This document shows positions 56,967 through 64,000 of a stretch of 64,000 bases of DNA, in pieces. How positions within the stretch are numbered: position 1 is the stretch's first letter; every line of letters begins with the position of its first letter. Source of the DNA: an uncultured Collinsella sp. (GTDB taxonomy: Bacteria > Actinomycetota > Coriobacteriia > Coriobacteriales > Coriobacteriaceae); contig UQLD01000009.1 of assembly GCA_900541855.1 (NCBI GenBank), positions 26,508 through 90,507 of the forward strand, given 5' to 3'. The notes under the pieces were generated by a model. The model saw only the letters and a program-made list of their open reading frames with translations, ran no database searches and was not told the DNA's origin. Position numbers and translations under genes: made by a program.

Positions 56967-59351
56967 CTACAGCGTCATGTTCGGATCGGCGTCGACGTCG
57001 AACGGCGAGATTTCACCTCGGTCGAATTTACGGCGAGCGACCTCCGCGATCATGGCGGCGTTATCGGTACAGGCAGACAAGGGCGGCACCGTTACGCGAA
57101 TCCCCTGACGCCCAAGCTTCTTGATCATCATCTCGCGCAGATGCGGGTTGGCCGAGACGCCGCCACCGATGCAGTATTCCTTGCATCCGGTAGCGTGCAA
57201 TGCGTTTTTGGCCTTCTTGTACTGCACGTCAAAGACAGCTGCCTCAAACGAAGCTGCCAGATCGGGCAGGTGAATCGTGCGCCCGGCCTTGGTCTCCTGT
57301 TCAATGTAGAGCGTCACAGCGGTTTTAAGGCCCGAAAGCGAGAAGCGATAGTCTCCCCTGCTGTTAAGCGCACGGGGGAAATCGATCGCCTTGGGGTTGC
57401 CCGTCTCGGCCAGCTTGGAAATGATGGGGCCACCGGGATAGCCCAGACCCAACGCCTTGGCTACCTTGTCGAAGGCCTCGCCCACAGCGTCGTCGAGCGT
57501 CTCACCGAGCACCTCGTAGTCGCCCCACGCCTTCACGTGCACGAGCATGGTGTGCCCACCCGAGACAAGCGTGAAGATAAACGGCGGTTTGAGGTCGGGT
57601 TGCGCCAGCAGGTTGGCAAACAGGTGCCCCTCCAGATGGTTGACGCATACGAGCGGCTTACCGGCAGCGTAGGCAAAGCCTTTGGCAAAGGCAACGCCCA
57701 CCACGAGGGCGCCCACCAGGCCCGGACCCTGTGTCACGCCCACGGCGGCAAGCTCGCTGGGAGCAATGGCTCCACCCTCAAGACCAAGCGATGCTGCGGC
57801 ATCCTCGAGCGCCGCATCCACGACACTCACAATCACCTCAACGTGTTTGCGCGAGGCGATCTCGGGCACCACGCCGCCAAAGCGGGCATGAAAATCAATC
57901 TGTGTCGACACCTGGTTGGCCAGCATATTGCCATCCGCATCGATAATCGCCACGGCCGTCTCGTCGCAGGAACTCTCGATAGCGAGCACCAGGCGGCGGC
58001 GCTCAATTTCGGCGCGCTCCCCCTCGGAGCGCCCAGGCGCAGGCAGCGGCCATACGCGTTGCTCGGCTGCCGTCGGCTCGGGCGAGGCGTTATCGACCGG
58101 AAGTACGAGGGGAAGTGGGGCCGTCATGACGATGGCGTCTTTGCCGACACCGTAGTAGCCACGACGACGACCCACCTCGGTAAAGCCCAGAGCGGCATAG
58201 AGCGCAATCGCGCCCTCGTTGCCGTCCTCGACCTCGAGCGAAGCCGTGGTGCAGCCGAGCATCTGGGCATCATAGCTCACATGCGACAGCAGCTTGCGGG
58301 CAATGCCCTCACGGCGATGTGCCGAGTCGACGGCGACATCCAGAATCTGCACATCACCGTCCACGACCATACCGCCGGCAAGGCCCAGCAGCTTGCCGTC
58401 GTCGTGTGCCACCCACCAACTACGCGGCGCAGCGACGTCCTCGCCCAGTTCGGACAGGAACATGCCCGGCGTCCACGCCTCGTGTCCGGCACCTTCAAAG
58501 CAGGCAGCCTCTAGCGCGCTCGCGCCCTCGGCATCCGCCGCGCCCATGGGACGGAACTGCAGATGACGACCGGCGAGCTCATCGGCAACGCCCGTAATTT
58601 CGCTCTGCGCACTCTCGGCAAGACCAAGACGCTTGCGCTCGTTTTCCTCGGCATCCGAAAGGCGCGTGTAAATCGGCAGGACGCGAGCCGGATCGCCGTC
58701 ACCCGCAGCGTGCGCGAGCAGCAAGCCCTCGCCCGAAGGCCACCACAGGTCGCGCTCCACGCAGCGGGCGGTCTCGTCCTCACCCAGCAGCTTGCCATAG
58801 CGCACGAGACCGTCACCGGTCAGCTGAACCTGGTCCCAGTCCGCTGCTCGGCGCCACTCATCGAGCGCCACGGCGGCCTTGACCACGTGTTCGCGCTCAA
58901 ATTGACGCTCGGGACCCTCATCGCCCAGCATATATAGTGCCGGATATACCTCACCGCGCATGGCATCGGCCAAGATACCAAGCTTGCCGCGCACGCCAGC
59001 CTTCCACGCCGTCCAAGCGCAAGCGTCGAGCGTCGACACGCCCAGCAGCGGAACATTGGCACCGCGCGCGAGGCCCTTGGCAGTGGAGATGCCGATGCGC
59101 ACACCCGTAAACGACCCCGGGCCGCGGCCGACCACGTAGCAACCAACATCGCTGCGATCCAGACCGACTTGAGCCAGCACGCCATCAACGGTATTCACGA
59201 GCTCAACGTTGGCGTGACGGCGACACATGTGGTCGCCACTCACGAGCTTCGTCTCGCCCGTCTGCCCATCAATCCAGCTTGCCGCGCAGGCAAGCATGTC
59301 GGTCGAGGTATCGAGCGCCGCCACCAGCGCGTTGTCGTTATGCAAGCTCAT
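56967..59351 (-). CDS. tsaBD: Three-domain TsaB-RimI-TsaD fusion for t6A and ribosomal protein acetylation
   Basis: A 794-aa protein joining three enzymes. Residues about 8-235 are TsaB (AALDTSTDMLACA, VVGRGPGSFTGVRIG). Residues about 264-415 are a RimI-like GNAT acetyltransferase (LDVAVDSAHRREGIARKLL, NEGAIALYAALGF). Residues about 453-794 are TsaD (LVLAIESSCDETAVAI, metal-binding CVNHLEGHLFAN with His572/His576, VSGGHTMLV). Together with TsaE they make N6-threonylcarbamoyl-adenosine at position 37 of ANN-decoding tRNAs. The start at 59351 was preferred to a TTG at 59369. The gene overlaps tsaE by 14 bp. Confidence 0.95.
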   Translation of the reverse strand: MSLHNDNALVAALDTSTDMLACAASWIDGQTGETKLVSGDHMCRRHANVELVNTVDGVLAQVGLDRSDVGCYVVGRGPGSFTGVRIGISTAKGLARGANVPLLGVSTLDACAWTAWKAGVRGKLGILADAMRGEVYPALYMLGDEGPERQFEREHVVKAAVALDEWRRAADWDQVQLTGDGLVRYGKLLGEDETARCVERDLWWPSGEGLLLAHAAGDGDPARVLPIYTRLSDAEENERKRLGLAESAQSEITGVADELAGRHLQFRPMGAADAEGASALEAACFEGAGHEAWTPGMFLSELGEDVAAPRSWWVAHDDGKLLGLAGGMVVDGDVQILDVAVDSAHRREGIARKLLSHVSYDAQMLGCTTASLEVEDGNEGAIALYAALGFTEVGRRRGYYGVGKDAIVMTAPLPLVLPVDNASPEPTAAEQRVWPLPAPGRSEGERAEIERRRLVLAIESSCDETAVAIIDADGNMLANQVSTQIDFHARFGGVVPEIASRKHVEVIVSVVDAALEDAAASLGLEGGAIAPSELAAVGVTQGPGLVGALVVGVAFAKGFAYAAGKPLVCVNHLEGHLFANLLAQPDLKPPFIFTLVSGGHTMLVHVKAWGDYEVLGETLDDAVGEAFDKVAKALGLGYPGGPIISKLAETGNPKAIDFPRALNSRGDYRFSLSGLKTAVTLYIEQETKAGRTIHLPDLAASFEAAVFDVQYKKAKNALHATGCKEYCIGGGVSANPHLREMMIKKLGRQGIRVTVPPLSACTDNAAMIAEVARRKFDRGEISPFDVDADPNMTL

Positions 59352-59844
59352 CTTGTACAGCCTTATCAATCAAATGGGAAAGCTCCATTGCGCGGTCACC
59401 GTGCGCCTCGAGCGTTATCGTTCGCACATCACTGTCGCCCTTATCACGCTTGAGCGTCACCGAAAGATACTCATCCGTCAGCTCGTCTTGGAATTGTTCG
59501 CCCCATTCCAGCAGGCAAGCACCCTCATAGCCCAGCACATCGAAAATGCCCGTATCCTCGAGCTCGTAGGCATGCTCCAGACGGTATAGATCAAAGTGAA
59601 ACAGCGGAATACGGCCTTGATCATGAACGGCCATGAGCGCAAACGTAGGGCTCGTAACCATATGCTCATCGCCCAGCCCGCGCGAGACGCCCTTGGTAAA
59701 GTGAGTTTTGCCCACCCCCAGGCCACCGGTCAGGATGAGCACATCGCCGTCCTCAAGGCACGGTGCAATTAGCTCGCCAAAGTACTCCGTATCGGCAGCG
59801 CAAGTCGTTTTGTAAGTACCTACCCCCAGGCGCTCCAGGGACAT
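59338..59844 (-). CDS. tsaE: tRNA t6A biosynthesis ATPase TsaE
   Basis: A 168-aa P-loop ATPase of the t6A machinery. Walker A is LTGGLGVGKTHFTKG (about 40-54), switch-like TSPTFALMAVH, and the family motif FHFDLYRLEHAYELEDTG. The C-terminus is longer than in E. coli TsaE by some 15 residues. It overlaps the fusion gene downstream, so TsaE, TsaB and TsaD are made together. Confidence 0.95.
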   Translation of the reverse strand: MSLERLGVGTYKTTCAADTEYFGELIAPCLEDGDVLILTGGLGVGKTHFTKGVSRGLGDEHMVTSPTFALMAVHDQGRIPLFHFDLYRLEHAYELEDTGIFDVLGYEGACLLEWGEQFQDELTDEYLSVTLKRDKGDSDVRTITLEAHGDRAMELSHLIDKAVQDELA

Positions 59845-59856
59845 ATATGCTCCTTA

Positions 59857-60477
59857 TTATTCCGAGGCGTCCTCTGGTGCGGGATGTCGCTCCAGATAGT
59901 CGCCCAGCATCTTAAAGTCTTCCTCCAGCAGTTCCTGCCACGCCGGATTGCGTAGCGCTGCTGCCGGATGGAACGTGGGCATTACTACAAAATGCCCCAT
60001 CTGGTGGAACCTGCCGCGCAGCTTAGTAATGCCAATCTCGGTCTTAAGCACAAAGTGCGTCGCGGGGTTGCCGAGCGTCACGATAATATCGGGCCAGATG
60101 CTTCGAATCTGCTCACGCAAAAACGGCGAGCAAGCCAGCACTTCCTCGGGACGTGGATTGCGGTTTCCCGGCGGGCGGCACTTAAGCACGTTGGCAATGT
60201 AGACGTCTTCGCGTTTGAGCCCCGCCAGTGACAAAATGCCGTTGAGGTCCTCGCCTGCCGCCCCCACAAAGGGCTCGCCCTGCAAATCCTCATTGCGGCC
60301 CGGCGCCTCGCCAATAAACATCACACGAGCGCGGGGGTTTCCCACGCCAAACACGATATTGTGACGCGACTGGTAGAGCTGGCAGAGGTGACAATCGCCC
60401 AGAACGGCCTCAATTTCCTCGAGTGCGACCTCACGTGGTGCCTGATGGGTATGGCCGGGGATGTGCATGACGCCCAT
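59857..60477 (-). CDS. Family 4 uracil-DNA glycosylase
   Basis: A 206-aa iron-sulfur DNA glycosylase that removes uracil from DNA. The catalytic motif is VMFIGEAPGRNEDLQG (about 53-68), the substrate motif is MPTFHPAAALRNP, and four cysteines are placed for a 4Fe-4S cluster (CHLC at about 29-32, KCRPPGNRNPRP and LACSPFL). Length and layout match UdgA/family 4. Eight bases separate it from alr. Confidence 0.93.
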   Translation of the reverse strand: MGVMHIPGHTHQAPREVALEEIEAVLGDCHLCQLYQSRHNIVFGVGNPRARVMFIGEAPGRNEDLQGEPFVGAAGEDLNGILSLAGLKREDVYIANVLKCRPPGNRNPRPEEVLACSPFLREQIRSIWPDIIVTLGNPATHFVLKTEIGITKLRGRFHQMGHFVVMPTFHPAAALRNPAWQELLEEDFKMLGDYLERHPAPEDASE

Positions 60478-60485
60478 AGCGGCTC

Positions 60486-61631
60486 CTACACGTAGACCTT
60501 GTCGAGACGCATGCCAAAGCCGCAGGCGACCTCGTAGTTAATCGTTCCGCGCAGTCGGGCCATCTCGTCCATAGTGATCTCGGCATCGCCATCGCGGCCG
60601 ACAATAATCATCTCGTCACCATACTCGGCCTCGGGAATCTCGTGTGCCGGGTTGGACTGAATGGCGACCATAAACTGGTCCATGCAGATATTGCCAACCT
60701 GATGCACGCGCTCGCCGCGATACAGCACATCCATACGATTGGAAAGCGTACGCGATAGGCCATCGGCATAACCGATCGGCAGCGTGCAGATCTGAACGCG
60801 CGTACGCGGTACGCGGTAGGTAAAACCGTAGCCCACGCCCTCACCCATCGCAGGGTGTGCCACGCGCGTCACACGCGCATGGACGCTCATAACGGGATCA
60901 AGCTGCATCACGCGGCCACTCAGCTCGCACGGCTGCATTCCATACAAGCCAACGCCGGCGCGAATCATATCAAAATGCATCGAAGGGTCGAGCATCGAGG
61001 ACGGCGTGTTGGCGCAGTGCACGATACCGCACTCAAAGCCCGCATCCTTAATGGCCTGAACGGCCTCGGTAAAGCGCTGACACTGCAGTTTGTAGTCCCA
61101 GCCCGAAGGTTCATCGGCCGTGGCGAAGTGCGTAAATACGCCGTCGCACTGAATACCGCGATGGAAATTTATACCGCGGACAAAGTCGAGCACCTGCGTG
61201 TAGTGAACGCCGATACGATTCATGCCCGTCTCGATGGCGAGATGATACTTGCCCACTTTGCCCGCCGCGACGGCACATTCGCCATACGCAAGAGCAAAGT
61301 CAGACGTATAGACCGAGGGCATGATATCAAACTCGAGCAACGTCGGAATGGCCTCGATAGGCGGCTCGCTTAGGATGAGGATGGGTTTCGTAATCCCGCC
61401 CTGTCGGAGCTCAACGCCCTCGTTAACCGTCGCCACGGCAAACATGTCGGCACCGGCCGAATACATGATCTTGGCGCACTCAACAGCTCCATGGCCATAA
61501 GCATCGGCCTTGACCACGCAGCACAGGCGCTGACGTGGATTCAGCAAGTTCTTGTAGGCCCTCGTGTTACGACGGAGCGCCCCACGGTCGATCTCGACCC
61601 AGGACCAGCGCGTCAAATCGGCTTTATTCAT
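60486..61631 (-). CDS. alr: Alanine racemase
   Basis: A 381-aa PLP enzyme making D-alanine for the cell wall. The PLP lysine is in CVVKADAYGHGAVE (about 38-51), and the N-terminal strand is WVEIDRGALRRNTRAYK. The catalytic tyrosine is in GYGFTYRVPRTRVQ, and the C-terminal part has GNICMDQFMV. Length is normal. It is followed by the glycosylase gene and preceded by nnrDE by two bases. Confidence 0.96.
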   Translation of the reverse strand: MNKADLTRWSWVEIDRGALRRNTRAYKNLLNPRQRLCCVVKADAYGHGAVECAKIMYSAGADMFAVATVNEGVELRQGGITKPILILSEPPIEAIPTLLEFDIMPSVYTSDFALAYGECAVAAGKVGKYHLAIETGMNRIGVHYTQVLDFVRGINFHRGIQCDGVFTHFATADEPSGWDYKLQCQRFTEAVQAIKDAGFECGIVHCANTPSSMLDPSMHFDMIRAGVGLYGMQPCELSGRVMQLDPVMSVHARVTRVAHPAMGEGVGYGFTYRVPRTRVQICTLPIGYADGLSRTLSNRMDVLYRGERVHQVGNICMDQFMVAIQSNPAHEIPEAEYGDEMIIVGRDGDAEITMDEMARLRGTINYEVACGFGMRLDKVYV

Positions 61632-61633
61632 GA

Positions 61634-63250
61634 TTAGTCATCCGACCCTTCGTCCATGATTCCCAGATCTTCGAGCGCATCCTTTGCCGCCAGCTCCATG
61701 GCAGGACCGATCAAGTCGATAAGATCGGTCGCGATAACGCTCTTCTCACCATACTCCGTCGCCGCGGCAAAACCGGCGTAGCTGTGAAGTGCGACGGCGT
61801 ACGAATACAGCAACTCCCAACGATCCATCTCGTCGCGCATGGTGGCAAGCGTGCCGGCCAAAATACCCGCGAGAACATCACCCGAACCGGCAGTTGCTAG
61901 AGAAGCCGGACCCGAGAGCGGCAGCAACACACGCTCAACGCCACAGATAGCCGTCGTCGGCCCCTTGGCAATGACCACCAGATTGTCGGAGCCTGCAGCC
62001 CAGACAACCTTCTGCGCGGCCGCAATCGCGGTACCAAGGTCGTTCACCTCGTCACCGGCAACCAGACGCGAAAGCTCACGATAGTGCGGCGTCATAACCA
62101 ACGGCTGCTCGCGACGATACATCTCGGGATTACTATCAATACCGTCAATGGCAATCTTAGCAAGGCAGTTGAGTGCATCGGCGTCCAAAATAAGCGGCAC
62201 ATCAAGCTCGAGCAAGCCCGAAACCACCTGCATAGCGCCGGCAGATGTCGTCATACCGGGACCGCACAGTACACAGCTGTACTTCTTTGCAATCTCGCAC
62301 ACCGTCATGCGCGCAGCGGCGCCAAAGGAGCCGCGGGAATCAGACGGAATAGCAAAGACGGGAATCGAAGGAAGTGCCATGCGAATAAGATTGGCGCAGG
62401 CGTCAGGAGCCGCGACTGCCACGTAACCAGCACCCGCGCGAGCTGCAGACTTGGCCGCCATAATGGCAGCACCAGGATATTGCGCAGATCCGGCGACAAT
62501 AAGCACAGAGCCACGGGAATACTTATCGATATTCGTAGGTAGTGGGGCAAAGTAATCAACTAAGTCACCGGGCTCGACAATCTCGGCGGCGTGGTCGACA
62601 TCATCGATGACCTCGTCAAGACGGTCGTAAAGATTGCCGCAGATCAAATCGCCAGCATACTCAGGACCATCAGCGCTATACAGACCAATCTTGGGCGCAA
62701 TCATCGTCACCGTATGCTCGGCACGAATGCAGTCGTCATCAACAACGCCCGTCTCGGCATTCAGGCCCGAGGGAACATCAATGGATACGACACAATCGGC
62801 GCATTCATTGACCGTAGGAATCCAGATGGAGAACGGCGCACGCAGATTTCCGTGGAAACCGGTACCAAAAATGGCATCGACAACAACATCGGCCTTATCG
62901 ATCAAAACCTCGAGTTCGTCACGCGAGGGGCCGACGCAAACGTGCACATCGCGGCCGGCAGTACGACGAGCAACATGACGTGCCAGAGCAGCAGGAATCT
63001 CATCCGGCTCAACCGGAGAAACGATATCCACGTCCACACCCTTATGGCTCAGGATATCGGCGGCAACCCAACCGTCGCCGCCATTATTACCAAAACCGAC
63101 CAGAACGAGAACCCGATCGGGATTGAGCTTCAAGACCTCGTTGGCGGCAAACTCACCCGCTAGCTCCATAAGCTCGGCCTTCGAAGTCCCTTCGCGTTCG
63201 ATGATATCCTCGAGACGAACGACTTCTTCGGTACTCAAAACCGGTTTCAT
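61634..63250 (-). CDS. nnr: Bifunctional NAD(P)HX epimerase/dehydratase
   Basis: A 538-aa repair enzyme for hydrated nicotinamide cofactors. The N-terminal YjeF domain (about 1-215) has VLVGFGNNGGDGWVAADIL, and the C-terminal ribokinase-like dehydratase domain has TPHYRELSRLVAG and ATAGSGDVLAGILAG, where the aspartate is catalytic. The gene starts directly after the acpS stop (63251), so the two are coupled. Confidence 0.95.
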   Translation of the reverse strand: MKPVLSTEEVVRLEDIIEREGTSKAELMELAGEFAANEVLKLNPDRVLVLVGFGNNGGDGWVAADILSHKGVDVDIVSPVEPDEIPAALARHVARRTAGRDVHVCVGPSRDELEVLIDKADVVVDAIFGTGFHGNLRAPFSIWIPTVNECADCVVSIDVPSGLNAETGVVDDDCIRAEHTVTMIAPKIGLYSADGPEYAGDLICGNLYDRLDEVIDDVDHAAEIVEPGDLVDYFAPLPTNIDKYSRGSVLIVAGSAQYPGAAIMAAKSAARAGAGYVAVAAPDACANLIRMALPSIPVFAIPSDSRGSFGAAARMTVCEIAKKYSCVLCGPGMTTSAGAMQVVSGLLELDVPLILDADALNCLAKIAIDGIDSNPEMYRREQPLVMTPHYRELSRLVAGDEVNDLGTAIAAAQKVVWAAGSDNLVVIAKGPTTAICGVERVLLPLSGPASLATAGSGDVLAGILAGTLATMRDEMDRWELLYSYAVALHSYAGFAAATEYGEKSVIATDLIDLIGPAMELAAKDALEDLGIMDEGSDD

Positions 63251-63790
63251 CTATGCTCCTAGCGTATCTTGCGAAGCATCGCCCAGGTGCTCCGTCAATG
63301 CTGAATTCTGCAGCTGCTCAAGCTCATCTAAAACAGAGCGAGCCTCTTTAAATGTCTGCGCTACGCGTTTCTTGGTGCTCACCTTTTCCTCTTTTGGCTT
63401 AGGCCGAGCATCTTCGGTAATCGCGATGGCATTCGCAACGGCCAAGTCTCCTGTAAGCGTAATGGAAAGAGCGACCTCAACAACACCCAGTTCTTGAGCG
63501 ATCTCGAGAGCACGGCCCGAAAGCAGCGCCTTCGGTTTGCCGAGTTTATCACGCGTAACCGAAACATCCTTGCGACCCACGCCTTGACTAAAACCCGTGC
63601 CGAGAGCTTTAAGTACCGCCTCGCGCGAAGCAAAGCGGCTCGCATAGTGAGCAGCGGGACGCGATGATGCATCGCAATACGCACGCTCTTCTTCGGTAAA
63701 CACACGCCGAGCAAACGACGGCGTCTTTTCAAGAATTGATTTCATGCGGGAAATCTCGACGATATCAACGCCGATACCAGCTTCAGCCAT
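63251..63790 (-). CDS. acpS: Holo-[acyl-carrier-protein] synthase with C-terminal extension
   Basis: A 179-aa phosphopantetheinyl transferase that activates ACP. The start at 63790 (MAEAGIGVDIVEISRMKSIL) is preceded by GGAGGTG; an upstream ATG overlaps the ribosome site. Core motifs are GVDIVEISR with the metal Asp and ASREAVLKALGTGF with the metal Glu. The core ends near residue 125. About 55 charged residues follow (KPKEEKVSTKKRVAQTFKEA...), unlike the usual 120-aa enzyme. The tail is probably helical; its role is unknown. It begins the housekeeping operon to tsaD. Confidence 0.9.
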   Translation of the reverse strand: MAEAGIGVDIVEISRMKSILEKTPSFARRVFTEEERAYCDASSRPAAHYASRFASREAVLKALGTGFSQGVGRKDVSVTRDKLGKPKALLSGRALEIAQELGVVEVALSITLTGDLAVANAIAITEDARPKPKEEKVSTKKRVAQTFKEARSVLDELEQLQNSALTEHLGDASQDTLGA

Positions 63791-63903
63791 GTTCACCTCC
63801 ATATCGCACAGACTAAGTTATTGTAGCCCGTTCACAGAAGATGCGACAAACGAGGGTTATAAAACACAGCTACTATGTGAGACAAAAGCCCGTAAACGCA
63901 AAA

Positions 63904-63931
63904 AAGGGGGAGGCCGCGAGGCCTCCCCCTT
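63904..63931 (-). terminator. Terminator of a gene beyond the window edge
   Basis: Perfect 12-bp stem AAGGGGGAGGCC / GGCCTCCCCCTT with loop GCGA, and a TTTTTTG tail on the minus strand. It would end whatever is transcribed leftward from beyond 64000. Confidence 0.85.
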
Positions 63932-64000
63932 CCAAGTTCAAGCGTACGGCTCGGTGCCGTCCACCGGTCAGCGGCGCCCTGGCCTCCCACGGGCTGACCC
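63932..64000. other. Edge of the window, unassigned
   Basis: GC-rich 69 bp with GGTCAGCGGCGCC/GGCCTCCC-like complementarity that could belong to a structured RNA or a coding end on the minus strand. I could not match it to tRNA, rRNA, SRP RNA or RNase P RNA cores. Confidence 0.3.

Noticed and set aside
63932..64000. End of an rRNA, SRP or RNase P RNA
   Set aside because: No conserved core of these RNAs could be recognised in the 69 bases available.

Overview
The window reads as a chromosomal stretch of a high-GC Gram-positive gut bacterium of the class Coriobacteriia, most likely a Collinsella-type organism. This is an inference from GC-rich third codon positions, gene content (mannose-family PTS, GlnN-type glutamine synthetase, fused TsaB-RimI-TsaD, fused MurT-GatD) and the absence of respiratory genes. 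No database search was possible. Most genes are on the minus strand in short operons with AGGAGG-like ribosome sites and strong intrinsic terminators.

Region by region. 1-1220: two methyltransferase genes of foreign, Firmicutes-like character; the first is cut by the window edge and the second is broken by two amber codons. 1250-8750 (minus): a carbohydrate island with a LevR-like regulator, mannose-family PTS IIB, IIC, IID and IIA, a GH172 (DUF2961) glycosidase and a ROK sugar kinase, suggesting uptake and cleavage of fructose- or arabinofuranose-containing disaccharides. 8750-9490: gene remnants. 9490-19100: guaA, an asparaginase, a small XRE regulator facing a HAD-like protein across a palindrome, a DUF1648 protein, ychF, a four-cluster ferredoxin, a truncated and an intact glycerol dehydrogenase, and an iron alcohol dehydrogenase. 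19600-24000: two coupled unknown proteins and a one-piece MurT-GatD lipid II amidase. 24048-24540: tRNA-Glu, then a 317-bp MITE-like element with terminal inverted repeats and a 7-bp direct flank. 24570-33550: glnN, then a methionine operon (metF, separate MetH activation domain, metH) split by a type II restriction-modification pair.

33660-36700: a UPF0210 protein, a 136-bp perfect-armed inverted repeat, a methyltransferase and a YhbY protein. 36759-39758: a 999-aa STAND/BTAD regulator. 40200-44080: nagB, a free EIIA-Glc, glmM, rpsI and rplM. 44270-46150: a patatin, a block of 62-bp tandem palindromic repeats, a 47-bp direct repeat sharing 17 nt with the tmRNA 3' end, and tmRNA itself. 46380-50340: an unknown protein, a RHH/PIN toxin-antitoxin pair and a metal P1B-ATPase with a PacL-like small membrane partner under a promoter-overlapping operator. 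50440-56570: a heterodimeric ABC exporter with a divergent AraC regulator, and a DUF4143 ATPase behind a 20-bp inverted repeat. 56960-63800: a housekeeping operon of acpS, nnrDE, alr, family-4 UDG, tsaE and tsaB-rimI-tsaD.

The most unusual items are the LevR-like activator that has lost the sigma-54 contact loop and Walker B acids, the R-M pair lodged inside the methionine operon, the MITE-like element beside tRNA-Glu, the large inverted repeat at 35041-35176, the tandem palindromes beside tmRNA, and a dispersed family of small hairpins with a constant CAAAGG/CCTTTG core and covarying outer stems.
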